Shown here piece after piece: positions 42,595 to 51,371 of a stretch of 64,000 nucleotides of DNA. The position numbers were made by a program, and so were the translations under genes. Position 1 is the stretch's first letter. Each line of letters opens with the position of its first letter. This DNA is from Pararoseomonas sp. SCSIO 73927 (GTDB lineage Bacteria; Pseudomonadota; Alphaproteobacteria; Acetobacterales; Acetobacteraceae): assembly GCF_037040815.1 (NCBI RefSeq), contig NZ_CP146232.1:1413501-1477500 (forward strand), given 5' to 3'. A model generated the notes under the pieces. The model worked only from the letters and a program-made list of their open reading frames with translations, made no database searches and was not told the origin of the DNA.

Positions 42595-44814
42595 TCAGGC
42601 CGGCTCCGGCAGGCGCTCGAGAAGCTTGTCGAGCGTGATGGGGTAGTCCCGCACGCGGATGCCGGTGGCGTTGTGGATGGCGTTTGCCACCGCCCCGCCG
42701 ACGCCGCAGATGCCGAGCTCGCCCACGCCCTTGGCCTTCATGGGGGAGGAGACCGGGTCCACCTCGTCCAGGAAGATCACCTCCTGGTGCGGGATGTCGG
42801 CGTGGACGGGCACCTCGTAGCCGGCCAGGTCGTGGTTCACGAAGAAGCCGTGGCGGGTGTCCACCTCCAGCGCCTCCGTCAGCGCGGCGCCGACGCCCAT
42901 GGTCATCGCGCCGATCACCTGGCTGCGCGCGGATTTGGGGTTCAGGATCCGGCCGGCGGCGCAGACGGCCAGCATGCGGCGCACACGGGTCTCGCCCGTC
43001 AGCGCGTCCACGCCCACCTCCACGAAGTGACCGGCGAAGGTGGATTGCTGGTAGCGCTTGCCGAGGTCGCCGTACTCGATCCCGTCCTCGGCCGAAAGTC
43101 CGGCCGGCCCGGCCGCCTCGCCCAGCGGCACGGCCCGGTTGCCGGCACGCACCTGCCCCTCCGCGAACGCCGTGTCGGCCGAGTTGAAGCCAAGCTTCTG
43201 CGCCACCGCCTCGCGCAGCTTCACGCAGGCGGCGTAGACGCCGGCGGTGGCGTTGTTCGCGCCCCACTGGCCGCCGGAGCCGGCGGAGGCCGGGAAGTCG
43301 GAATCGCCGAGGCGCACCACCACCCTCTCCACCGGCACGCCCATCATCTCGGCGGCCGTCTGGGCGATGATGGTGTAGCTGCCCGTGCCGATATCCGTCA
43401 TGTCGGTCTCGACCGTGACCACGCCCTGCCCATCCAGCCGCACGCGGGCGGCGGACTTCATCAGCAGGTTGTTGCGGAAGCCGGCCGCCACGCCCATGCC
43501 GACCAGCCAGCGACCCTCCCGCCGCGTGCCGGGGCGCTGGTTGCGGGTGGCCCAGCCGAAGCGCTCCGCGCCCATCCGCAGGCACTGGACCAGCTGGCGC
43601 TGGGAGAAGGGGCGCTCCGGGGCCTCCGGGTCCACCTGGGTGTCGTTCAGGACGCGGAACTCCACCGGGTCCATGCCCAGTTTCTCCGCCATCTCGTCGA
43701 TCGCGACCTCCAGCGCCATCATGCCCGGCGCCTCGCCGGGGGCGCGCATGGCGTTGCCCTCGGGCAGGTCCAGCTCGGCCATCCGCATGGAGGTCAGGCG
43801 GTTGGCGCCGGCGTAGAGCAGCTTCGTCTGCGCCACCGCCGTCTCGGGGTCGCCGCCCTTCAGGTTGCCCGAGATGCTCTCATGCGCGATGGCCGTGATC
43901 CGGCCGTCCCGCGTCGCGCCGAGGCGGATGCGCTGGATCGTGGCGGGGCGGTGCGTGGTGTTGTTGGCGATCAGCGGCCGGGTGAGGGCCACCTTCACCG
44001 GCCGCCCGGCGGCCTTCGCGCCGAGCGCCGCCAGCACGGCATCCACCCGTACGAAGAGCTTCGAGCCGAAGCCGCCGCCGACATAGGGGCTGTCGATCCG
44101 CACCCGCTCCGGCGGCAGGCCAAGGGTCTTCGCCAAGTCCCGCTTGCCCCAGGCGATCATCTGGTTGGAGGTCCAGACGGTGAGCTTCTCGCCCTCCCAG
44201 GCCGCGATGGAGGCGTGCGGCTCCATCGCCGCGTGGCTCTCGTCGGGGGTGGTGTAGGTCTCGTCGAGCTTCACCGGCGCGGCCGCGAAGGCCCCGTCGA
44301 AATCGCCGACGCGGTCCTCGGGCGGGGCGCCGCTCCCCTCCTCGCTGTCGCCGCCCACCAGCGGGGCGCGCGGGGCCTCGGCCTTGAGGTCGTAGCGGCC
44401 CGGCGCGCGGGCGTACTCCACCTTGATCAGCGCCGCGGCGTCGCGGGCCGCCTCGAAGGTCTCGGCCACCACGAGGGCGATCGCCTGGTGGTAGTGCTGC
44501 ACTTCCGCACCGCCGAAGAGGGCGGCGACGTTCGTCTGCCCCTTCTCCAGCCTCGGCATGTCGAGGGTGCTGACCACCGCGACCACCCCCGGCGCGCGGC
44601 GGGCGGCGGCGGTGTCCATGGCGGTGACGCGGCCCTTGGCGATGCCGGCGCCGAGGATGAAGCCGTAGGCCTGGTTCGGCACGGCGTCGTGGCGCTCATA
44701 GGCGTAAGGGGCGGTGCCCGTGGTCTTGCGCGGCCCGTCGATGCGGTCGATCGGGCGGCCGACGACCTTGAGCTGGTCGATCGGGTTCCGGCCGGCGGGG
44801 GTCTCGAACTTCAT
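42595..44814 (-). CDS. paoC: Periplasmic aldehyde oxidoreductase molybdenum subunit PaoC
   Basis: A 739-residue large subunit of the xanthine dehydrogenase family. Motifs include GGGFGSKLFV near residue 245, RAPGEAPGMMALE near 355, TDIGTGSYTI near 470 and the catalytic-glutamate segment KGVGELGICG near 700. It has no export signal of its own; in the PaoABC family the complex is folded in the cytoplasm and exported with the Tat signal of PaoA. It should oxidise aldehydes, often aromatic ones, to acids. It is third in the paoA-paoB-paoC operon. Confidence 0.9.
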   Translation of the reverse strand: MKFETPAGRNPIDQLKVVGRPIDRIDGPRKTTGTAPYAYERHDAVPNQAYGFILGAGIAKGRVTAMDTAAARRAPGVVAVVSTLDMPRLEKGQTNVAALFGGAEVQHYHQAIALVVAETFEAARDAAALIKVEYARAPGRYDLKAEAPRAPLVGGDSEEGSGAPPEDRVGDFDGAFAAAPVKLDETYTTPDESHAAMEPHASIAAWEGEKLTVWTSNQMIAWGKRDLAKTLGLPPERVRIDSPYVGGGFGSKLFVRVDAVLAALGAKAAGRPVKVALTRPLIANNTTHRPATIQRIRLGATRDGRITAIAHESISGNLKGGDPETAVAQTKLLYAGANRLTSMRMAELDLPEGNAMRAPGEAPGMMALEVAIDEMAEKLGMDPVEFRVLNDTQVDPEAPERPFSQRQLVQCLRMGAERFGWATRNQRPGTRREGRWLVGMGVAAGFRNNLLMKSAARVRLDGQGVVTVETDMTDIGTGSYTIIAQTAAEMMGVPVERVVVRLGDSDFPASAGSGGQWGANNATAGVYAACVKLREAVAQKLGFNSADTAFAEGQVRAGNRAVPLGEAAGPAGLSAEDGIEYGDLGKRYQQSTFAGHFVEVGVDALTGETRVRRMLAVCAAGRILNPKSARSQVIGAMTMGVGAALTEALEVDTRHGFFVNHDLAGYEVPVHADIPHQEVIFLDEVDPVSSPMKAKGVGELGICGVGGAVANAIHNATGIRVRDYPITLDKLLERLPEPA

Positions 44815-44817
44815 GGC

Positions 44818-45768
44818 TCAGCCCCTCGCCTCGGCCAGCACGGCGGCGATCGCCCGCTCGGCCAGCTTCACCTTGAACGCGTTCTCATGGGTCGGGCGCG
44901 CCCCGTCCAGGATCGCCGCCGTGGCGGGCCTGGCACCGCGCGGCAGCTCGGCTTCCGCCGCCTCCACCCGCCAGGGCTTGTGCGCCACGCCGCCCAGCGC
45001 CACCCGCCCCGTGCCGTCCCGCTGCACCACGGCGGCCACCGAGACGAGCGCGAAGGCGTAGGAGGCCCGATCGCGCACCTTGCGGTAGAAGTGCCGCCCG
45101 CCGAGCGGCGGCGGCAGGGTGACGGCGGTGATGAACTCGCCCGCCTCCAGCGCCGTCTCGATGTGCGGGGTGTCGCCGGGCAGGCGGTGGAACCCGGCCA
45201 TGGGGATGCGGCGCGTCGTGCCGTCCGCCTTCACCGTCTCCACGGTCGCGTCCAGCGCGCGCATGGCGACCGCCATGTCGCTGGGGTGGGTGGCGATGCA
45301 GGCCTCGCTTGTGCCGATCACAGCGAGCGCGCGGGTGACGCCGCCGATGGCCGAGCAGCCCGAGCCGGGCACGCGCTTGTTGCAGGGCTGGGCGGTGTCG
45401 TAGAAGTAGGGGCAGCGCGTGCGCTGGAGCAGGTTGCCCGCCGTCGTCGCCTTGTTGCGCAGCTGCCCGGAGGCGCCTGCCAGCAGCGCGCGGGAGAGCA
45501 CGCCGTAGTCCCGCCGCACCCGCTCATCCGCCGCCAGGTCGGTGTTCCGCACCAGGGCGCCGATCCGCAAGCCCCCCTCCGGCGTCGCCTCGATCCGATC
45601 GAGCCCGAGGCCGTTCACGTCCACCAGGTGGGTCGGCACCTCGATCTGCAGCTTCATCAGATCGAGCAGGTTCGTCCCGCCCGCGATGAACTTGGCGCCC
45701 GGCGTGCGGCTGGCCGCCGCTGCCGCCTCGGCAGGCGTGCGGGCGCGCTCGTAGGTGAAGGGCCTCAT
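44818..45768 (-). CDS. paoB: Aldehyde oxidoreductase FAD subunit PaoB with [4Fe-4S] site
   Basis: A 316-residue FAD subunit. FAD-binding phrases are [11 protein letters not shown] near residue 29 and [11 protein letters not shown] near 109. The extra [4Fe-4S] cluster is shown by RCPYFYD...[11 protein letters not shown]...CIATHPSD, as in E. coli PaoB. The ATG overlaps the paoA stop (ATGA), and paoC follows after 3 bp. It is a close paralogue of the 20825 gene but lacks that gene's C-terminal tandem repeat. Confidence 0.93.
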   Translation of the reverse strand: MRPFTYERARTPAEAAAAASRTPGAKFIAGGTNLLDLMKLQIEVPTHLVDVNGLGLDRIEATPEGGLRIGALVRNTDLAADERVRRDYGVLSRALLAGASGQLRNKATTAGNLLQRTRCPYFYDTAQPCNKRVPGSGCSAIGGVTRALAVIGTSEACIATHPSDMAVAMRALDATVETVKADGTTRRIPMAGFHRLPGDTPHIETALEAGEFITAVTLPPPLGGRHFYRKVRDRASYAFALVSVAAVVQRDGTGRVALGGVAHKPWRVEAAEAELPRGARPATAAILDGARPTHENAFKVKLAERAIAAVLAEARG

Positions 45769-46406
45769 GCCTGCCTCCCCGCGACCTCGGTGATCGCGTC
45801 CACGATGTTGGAGTAGGCGCCGCAGCGGCAGATGTTGCCGCTCATGCGCTCGCGGATCTCGTCGGCGGTCACCTGCGGCGCGGACGTCAGGTCGGCGCTC
45901 ACATGGCTCGGCACCCCGTCCTTGATCTCCTGCAGCATCGCCACCGAGGCGCAGATCTGGCCCGGCGTGCAGTAGCCGCACTGGTAGCCGTCGTGCTTGA
46001 CGAAGGCGGCCTGCATGGGGTGTAGGTTCTCCGGCTGTCCCAGCCCCTCGATCGTCGTCACCTCGTCGCCCTCGTGCATCACGGCGAGCGTCAGGCAGGA
46101 ATAGACCCGCCGCCCGCCCACCATCACCGTGCACGCCCCGCACTGGCCGTGGTCGCAGCCCTTCTTGCTGCCTGTCAGGCGCATGTGGTCGCGCAGCGCG
46201 TCCAGCAGCGTCGTCCGCGTGTCCAGCTCCAGCGAGCGGGGCTGCCCGTTCACGATCAGGCTGACCCTGGACAGGACCGGGGCGCCGGGCGCGGCGGTGG
46301 CGGCCCCCGCCGGGGACGGGGCCGCGGCCAGGCCGCCGGCGGAGGCAGTGGCGGCGCCGGCCAGGAGGCCGCGCCGGGACATCTCGAGGTCATCCTTCCC
46401 CTGCAT
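45765..46406 (-). CDS. paoA: Aldehyde oxidoreductase [2Fe-2S] subunit PaoA with Tat signal
   Basis: A 213-residue small subunit. A twin-arginine signal ([17 protein letters not shown], about residues 9-25) precedes the ferredoxin domain, so the whole heterotrimer should be exported to the periplasm. The [2Fe-2S] sites are [26 protein letters not shown] and CRCGAY. The ATG at 46406 gives eight residues before the RR motif, a normal n-region. Compared with the cytoplasmic paralogue at 21910, the extra ~48 residues are this signal plus a short linker. Confidence 0.93.
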   Translation of the reverse strand: MQGKDDLEMSRRGLLAGAATASAGGLAAAPSPAGAATAAPGAPVLSRVSLIVNGQPRSLELDTRTTLLDALRDHMRLTGSKKGCDHGQCGACTVMVGGRRVYSCLTLAVMHEGDEVTTIEGLGQPENLHPMQAAFVKHDGYQCGYCTPGQICASVAMLQEIKDGVPSHVSADLTSAPQVTADEIRERMSGNICRCGAYSNIVDAITEVAGRQA

Positions 46407-46759
46407 GAGGATCGATCCTTTGACTGGTGCGCATCGATGTCGGGTCTCCCCCCTGTAGCGCCGGGAGGGTTGCGCCGTTTCACGGGCCAGACTCCTTCTT
46501 CCGCCGTCGCACCCCGCCCCTTCGAGAGGCGGGAGACAGCCGCGGCAGAGATCCGGGGGAGGGACCGGCGGGTGGCGGGGCTCGTCAGCAGACCGCCGGG
46601 GGAGGCCCGTGCAACAGGACCGCGCCGGCCCATGTTCCCGATGCTGAATGGCTTTTCGGCGATTGAACGTCGTGGCGATGCTGTCTAGGCTCTCCCGGCC
46701 CTCGTCGGGCCCAGGATCGGGAGGAGGGGCGGGGCCCGCGGCACCGCCCTGTGACAGGA
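46407..46759. other. Divergent spacer between paoA and the acyl-CoA operon
   Basis: About 350 bp with promoters presumably in both directions. A rightward promoter candidate is listed separately. Several open frames cross it but show no family features. The inverted words cgcccc/ggggcg and cctctc occur but no strong operator was found. Confidence 0.5.
46663..46691 (+). promoter_or_regulatory. Possible promoter of the acyl-CoA operon
   Basis: TTGAAC (46663-46668) and TAGGCT (46686-46691) are 17 bp apart, about 65 bp upstream of the first gene, in an AT-richer island (gaatggcttttcggcgattg). Confidence 0.4.
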
Positions 46760-48916
46760 ATGGACCAGCTGCCACGGGGTGCCGCCGCGCCCGCATCGAG
46801 CGCCATGTCGGCCCTGCTCGCGCCGCGCTCCGTCGCCGTCATCGGCGCCTCGGGCGACCCGACGCGCATCGGCGGGCGCCCGATCGCCTCCATGCTCGGG
46901 CGCGGCTACGCCGGCACGATCCTGCCGGTGAACCCGAACCGCGACAGGGTCCAGGGCCTCGTGGCCTACCCCTCCGTCGCCGACCTGCCGATGGTGCCGG
47001 ACGCCGCCATCATCGCCGTGCCGGCGGATTCCGCCGAGGCCACGATCGAGGCGCTGGGCGCGCGCGGCACCCGCGCGGCGGTCCTCTTCAGCGCGGGCTT
47101 CGCCGAGATGGGCGAGGCCGGGGCGGCGGCCCAGGACCGCCTCGTCGCCGCGGCGCGGCGGCACGGCATGCGCCTGCTCGGCCCGAACTGCATCGGCCTC
47201 CTCAACACCGCGCTGGGCTACTACGGCACCTTCAGCACCTCGCTCGAGCGCGGCTATCCCGAGGCCGGCCCGATCGGCATCGCCAGCCAGTCCGGCGCCT
47301 ACGGCATGCACCTGTTCAGCATGGCGCGGGACGCGGGCATGGGCCTGTCCGTCTGCGCCACCACGGGCAACGAGGCGGACGTCAATGTCGGCGACCTGAT
47401 CGGCTGGATGGCCGACGACCCGCAAACCGAGGTCATCGCCGCCTATTCCGAGGGCATCCGCGACGCCACCAGCTTCCTCGCGGCGCTGGAGCGGGCGCGG
47501 CGGAACCGCAAGCCCGTGGTGATGATGAAGGTGGGGCGGAGCGAGGTGGGCAGTGCCGCCGCGCAGTCGCACACCGCCTCCATCGCCGGCGACGACGCGG
47601 TGACGGACGCCGTCCTCTCCGAGTTCGGCGTGGTGCGCGCCCGCACGACGGAGGAGCTGCTGGACATCGCGCGGCTGGCGACGCGCCGGATCTACCCCGC
47701 CGGCAACACGCTCGGCGTCCTCACCATCAGCGGCGGCGCCGGCGTGCTCATCTCGGACGCGGCCGGGGATGCGGGCCTGCCCGTGCCCCCCATGCCGGAG
47801 GCGGCGCAGGAGGCGCTGCGCGCCGCCATCCCCTTCTGCGCCCCCCGCAATCCCGTGGACTGCACGGCCCAGGTGCTCAACGACGTCTCCCTCCTCGGCT
47901 ATTTCGCGGAGGTGTTGGTGCGGGATGGGGGCTACGGCTCCATCCTCTGCTTCATGACCCACGCGGCGGGCGCCCCTTCCTTCGCGCCGCGGATGCGCGA
48001 GGTCCTGCGCGGGGTGCGGGAGGCCTATCCCGACCGCCTCTTCGTCCTCTCGGCCCTCGCCGATCCCCCGCTGGTGCGGGAGTTCGAGAGGGACGGCTTC
48101 GCGGTCTTCCCCGACCCCTCCCGCGCCGTGGTCGCGATCCGGGCCATGGGCCGCTTCGGCGACGCCTTCGCCGCCGCGCCGCCCGCGCCGCCCCCGGCGC
48201 CCCCGCCCGTGACGCTGCCCGACCGCACGCCGAGCGAGGCGGAGGCGAAGCGCATCCTGGCGGCGGCGGGGATCGAGGCCGCGCCGGAGCGCGCCTGCGC
48301 CACGGCGGAGGAGGCGGTGGCCGCCGCGGAGGCGATCGGCTACCCCGTGGTGCTGAAGATCCTGTCGCCGGACATCCTGCACAAGTCGGAGATCGGCGGT
48401 GTGCTGCTGGACCGCGCCGATGCAGCGGCCGTGCGGGAGGGTTTCGCGCTGCTGCTGGAGCGGGCCGCGGGCGCCGCGCCCGGCGCGCGGATCGAGGGCG
48501 TGCTCGTCGCGAAGCAGCTCTCCGGCGGGGTGGAATGCATCCTCGGTGTCCACCGCGACCCGGTCTTCGGCCCCGTCGCTATGTTCGGCCTCGGCGGCAT
48601 CTTCGTGGAGGTGCTGCGCGACGTTTCCTTCCGCCGCTGTCCCTTCGGAGAGGCGGAGGCGGAGGCGATGATCCGCTCCATCCGCGGCGCGCCGCTGCTG
48701 CTCGGCGCGCGCGGGCGGCCGCCGGCCGACATTCCCGCCCTGGCCCGCATGCTCTCCCGCCTCTCCGCCTTTGCCGTGGCGGCCGGGCCGCGGCTAGCGG
48801 GGATCGACCTGAACCCGGTCCTGGCCATGCCGGAGGGAAGGGGAGCCTTCGCGGCCGATGCGGTGATCGAAGTCGCGCCCGAGATTGCGCCCGGGCCCGT
48901 GGAGGGCGCGGCGTGA
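46760..48916 (+). CDS. Acyl-CoA synthetase (NDP-forming)
   Basis: A 718-residue enzyme of the Acd/SucCD-like group that makes an acyl-CoA from acid, CoA and ATP, releasing ADP and phosphate. Residues ~20-115 are the CoA-binding Rossmann domain (SVAVIGASGDPTRIGGRP), ~145-450 the ligase domains (GIASQSGAYG, the phosphohistidine region SHTASIAGDDAV near 275), and ~485-700 the ATP-grasp domain (SEAEAKRILAAAGI, GYPVVLKILSPDILHKSEIG). The start is uncertain between GTG 46751, ATG 46760 and ATG 46805. The gene overlaps the MaoC-like gene by 4 nt, so both act in one pathway. Confidence 0.9.
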   Translation: MDQLPRGAAAPASSAMSALLAPRSVAVIGASGDPTRIGGRPIASMLGRGYAGTILPVNPNRDRVQGLVAYPSVADLPMVPDAAIIAVPADSAEATIEALGARGTRAAVLFSAGFAEMGEAGAAAQDRLVAAARRHGMRLLGPNCIGLLNTALGYYGTFSTSLERGYPEAGPIGIASQSGAYGMHLFSMARDAGMGLSVCATTGNEADVNVGDLIGWMADDPQTEVIAAYSEGIRDATSFLAALERARRNRKPVVMMKVGRSEVGSAAAQSHTASIAGDDAVTDAVLSEFGVVRARTTEELLDIARLATRRIYPAGNTLGVLTISGGAGVLISDAAGDAGLPVPPMPEAAQEALRAAIPFCAPRNPVDCTAQVLNDVSLLGYFAEVLVRDGGYGSILCFMTHAAGAPSFAPRMREVLRGVREAYPDRLFVLSALADPPLVREFERDGFAVFPDPSRAVVAIRAMGRFGDAFAAAPPAPPPAPPPVTLPDRTPSEAEAKRILAAAGIEAAPERACATAEEAVAAAEAIGYPVVLKILSPDILHKSEIGGVLLDRADAAAVREGFALLLERAAGAAPGARIEGVLVAKQLSGGVECILGVHRDPVFGPVAMFGLGGIFVEVLRDVSFRRCPFGEAEAEAMIRSIRGAPLLLGARGRPPADIPALARMLSRLSAFAVAAGPRLAGIDLNPVLAMPEGRGAFAADAVIEVAPEIAPGPVEGAA

Positions 48917-49758
48917 TCGACTACGAGACCTTGCGGAACTTTCCGATCCCCGAGGTCCGCCAGGCCGTCACGCCCCACGACGCGGTGTTCTACGCCCTCT
49001 CGGTCGGGCTCGGGCAGGACCCAATGGACGAGCGGCAGCTGGACTACGTGGACGCCCACCGGAAGCTCCGCGCCCTGCCCTCCATGGCCGTGGTGCTCGG
49101 CCATCCCGGCTTCTGGCTCGCCAATCCCCGCACGGGCGTGGACGCGGTGCGCGTGGTGCACGGGGAGCAGTCCATCGCGCTGCACCACCCGCTCCCGGTG
49201 GAGGGAGAGATCGTCGCCACCACCCGCGTCGCCGGCCTCGTGGACAAGGGGGAGGGGAAGGGTGCGCTGCTCTACTCCGAGAAGATGATCCACGATGCCA
49301 GTGGCCGGCTTCTGGCGGTGACGGGCAGCACCACCGTCCTGCGCGGCGACGGCGGCTTCGGCGGCCCCGCCGGCCCGGTGCGGCCGCCCAACCCGGCGCC
49401 GGAGGGCGAGCCGGACCTGGTGGTGGACCTGCCCACCCGGCCGGAGCAGGCGCTGTACTACCGGCTGAACGGCGACAGCAACCCGCTGCACGCGGACCCG
49501 GCGGTGGCGGCGCGCGCCGGCTTCCCGCGGCCGATCCTGCACGGCCTCTGCACCCTCGGCGTGGTGGCGCACGCCCTGCTCCGCGCCCTCGGCGGCTACA
49601 GGGCGGATTCCATGAGGAACCTGTCCCTGCGCTTCTCCTCCCCGGTCTATCCCGGCGAGACGGTCCGGACGGAGATCTGGCGCAACGGCACCTTCCGCGC
49701 CACCGTGCCGGAGCGCGACGTGGTGGTGGTGAGCAACGGCGCGGCCACCTTCGCATGA
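48913..49758 (+). CDS. MaoC-like double-hotdog enoyl-CoA hydratase
   Basis: A 281-residue protein with two hotdog halves. The second half carries the hydratase-2 motif YRLNGDSNPLHADPAVAARAGF with its catalytic D and H (given here in part: LNGDSNPLHADP), followed by PILHGLCTLG. It should add water to a trans-2-enoyl-CoA. GTG is chosen because it overlaps the synthetase stop (GTGA). Next to an Ltp2-like protein and a DUF35 protein, it resembles the MaoC-DUF35-aldolase assemblies used in sterol side-chain breakdown; see the findings. Confidence 0.9.
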   Translation: MIDYETLRNFPIPEVRQAVTPHDAVFYALSVGLGQDPMDERQLDYVDAHRKLRALPSMAVVLGHPGFWLANPRTGVDAVRVVHGEQSIALHHPLPVEGEIVATTRVAGLVDKGEGKGALLYSEKMIHDASGRLLAVTGSTTVLRGDGGFGGPAGPVRPPNPAPEGEPDLVVDLPTRPEQALYYRLNGDSNPLHADPAVAARAGFPRPILHGLCTLGVVAHALLRALGGYRADSMRNLSLRFSSPVYPGETVRTEIWRNGTFRATVPERDVVVVSNGAATFA

Positions 49759-49789
49759 CCGCCGGAAGGCCCCCTGGAGGAACCGACGC

Positions 49790-50962
49790 TTGAGCATCCG
49801 AGGCAAGGCCTGCATCGTCGGGGCCTACGAGCACCCGGCGCGCAAGGCCGAGGACAGGAGCACCGCGCAGCTGCACGCGGAGGTGGCGCTGGGCGCGCTG
49901 CGCGACGCCGGGCTGACCCGGGCCGACGTGGACGGCTACTTCTGCGCCGGCGACGCGCCGGGCATGGGGCCGCTCAGCATGGCCGACTACCTCGGCCTGG
50001 ACCGGCTGCGCCACGTGGACTCCACCGACATCGGCGGCTCCTCCTACCTCGCGCACGTGTCGCACGCGGCGCAGGCCATCGCGCTGGGCCGGTGCAGCGT
50101 CGCGCTCATCACCCTAGCCGGCCGGCCGCGCTCTGAGGGCGTGGCGACCGGCACGGCCCCGCGCGCGGGCAACCCCGCCCAGCCCGACGTGCAGTTCGAG
50201 TACCCCTACGGCGCCGCCATCGCGAACATGTACGCCATGTGCGCCAGGCGCCACATGCACGAGTACGGGACGACGAGCGAGCAGCTCGCCTGGGTCAAGG
50301 TCGCCGCCTCCCACCACGCGCAGCACAACGCGCACGCGATGCTCCGCAAGGTGGTGACGGTGGAGGAGGTGCTGGCATCGCCCCTGGTGGCGGACCCGCT
50401 GCACCGGCTGGACTGCTGCGTGATCTCGGATGGCGGCGGCGCGCTTGTCGTCGCGCGGCCGGAGGTGGCGCGCGGCCTGAAGCGCCCGGTGGTTTCCGTG
50501 CGCGGCGCGGGGGAGGCGGTGAAGCACCAGATGGGCGGGCAGATCGACCTGACCTACACGGGCGCCCGCTTCTCCGGCCAGCGGGCCTTCGAGGAGGCGG
50601 GCGTCACGCCCGCCGACATCCGCTACGCCAGCATCTACGACAGCTTCACCATCACGGTGCTGATGCAGCTGGAGGATCTCGGCTTCTGCGAGAAGGGGGC
50701 GGGCGGCCGCTTCGTGCAGGACGGCAACCTGATCTCCGGCGTCGGCCGCCTGCCCTTCAACACGGATGGCGGCGGGCTGTGCAACAACCACCCCGCCAAC
50801 CGCGGCGGCATCACCAAGGTGATCGAGGCCGTGCGCCAGCTGCGGGGGGAGGCGCACCCGGCCGTGCAGGTGAAGGACTGCCACCTGGCCCTGGCGCACG
50901 GCACGGGCGGCTCGCTCGGCACGCGCCACGGCAGCGCGACCCTGGTGCTGGAGAGGCTGTGA
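49790..50962 (+). CDS. Thiolase-fold protein without the usual cysteine (Ltp2-like aldolase candidate)
   Basis: A 390-residue thiolase-superfamily protein of the lipid-transfer/SCP2 type. The segment where thiolases carry the nucleophilic cysteine reads STDIGGSSYLAHVSHAAQAI, with serine instead. Conserved late motifs are YDSFTITVLMQLEDLGFC and NTDGGGLCNNHPANRGG and the C-terminal LALAHGTGG. The lack of the cysteine argues against thiolysis and fits Ltp2-type retroaldolases, which work with a DUF35 partner. The TTG start has a good GGAGGAA site 8 nt upstream. It overlaps the DUF35 gene by 1 nt. Confidence 0.88.
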   Translation: MSIRGKACIVGAYEHPARKAEDRSTAQLHAEVALGALRDAGLTRADVDGYFCAGDAPGMGPLSMADYLGLDRLRHVDSTDIGGSSYLAHVSHAAQAIALGRCSVALITLAGRPRSEGVATGTAPRAGNPAQPDVQFEYPYGAAIANMYAMCARRHMHEYGTTSEQLAWVKVAASHHAQHNAHAMLRKVVTVEEVLASPLVADPLHRLDCCVISDGGGALVVARPEVARGLKRPVVSVRGAGEAVKHQMGGQIDLTYTGARFSGQRAFEEAGVTPADIRYASIYDSFTITVLMQLEDLGFCEKGAGGRFVQDGNLISGVGRLPFNTDGGGLCNNHPANRGGITKVIEAVRQLRGEAHPAVQVKDCHLALAHGTGGSLGTRHGSATLVLERL

Positions 50963-51357
50963 TGAGCGAGACCCTTCCCCCGCGCACGCCGCCCGCCCCC
51001 ACGCCCGATCCCTCCACCCGTGCCTTCTGGGACGCGGCGAGGGAGGGCAGGCTGCTGATCGGCCGCAACACGCGCACAGGCCGGTTCCACTACCCGCCGC
51101 GCCCGGTCTGCCCCTTCGACGACGAGGGCGAGGTGGAGCTCGTGCCCGCCGCCGGCACGGGCACGATCTACACCTACAGCGTCATGCGGGCGAAGACGCC
51201 CTACGTGATCGCCTATGTCGAGCTCGCCGAGGGCCCGCGGATCATGACCAACATCGTGGACTGCGACCCGGCGGCGCTGCGCGTCGGCCAGCCCGTCCGC
51301 CTGGCCTTCGTGGCGGCCGAGGACGGCCAGCCGATCCCCGTTTTCACCCCGGCCTGA
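50962..51357 (+). CDS. DUF35 OB-fold protein with degraded zinc ribbon
   Basis: A 131-residue DUF35 protein, the obligate partner of thiolase-fold enzymes of this type. The N-terminal segment LLIGRNTRTGRFHYPPRPVC corresponds to the rubredoxin-like zinc ribbon, which normally has four cysteines as CxxC...CxxC; only the cysteine after PPRP remains, so zinc binding is probably lost. The C-terminal OB fold (GTIYTYSVM...VIAYVELAEGPRIMTNI) is normal. It starts within the stop of the thiolase-like gene (TGATG). Confidence 0.9.
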   Translation: MSETLPPRTPPAPTPDPSTRAFWDAAREGRLLIGRNTRTGRFHYPPRPVCPFDDEGEVELVPAAGTGTIYTYSVMRAKTPYVIAYVELAEGPRIMTNIVDCDPAALRVGQPVRLAFVAAEDGQPIPVFTPA

Positions 51358-51371
51358 GAGGGAGGCGAGCC

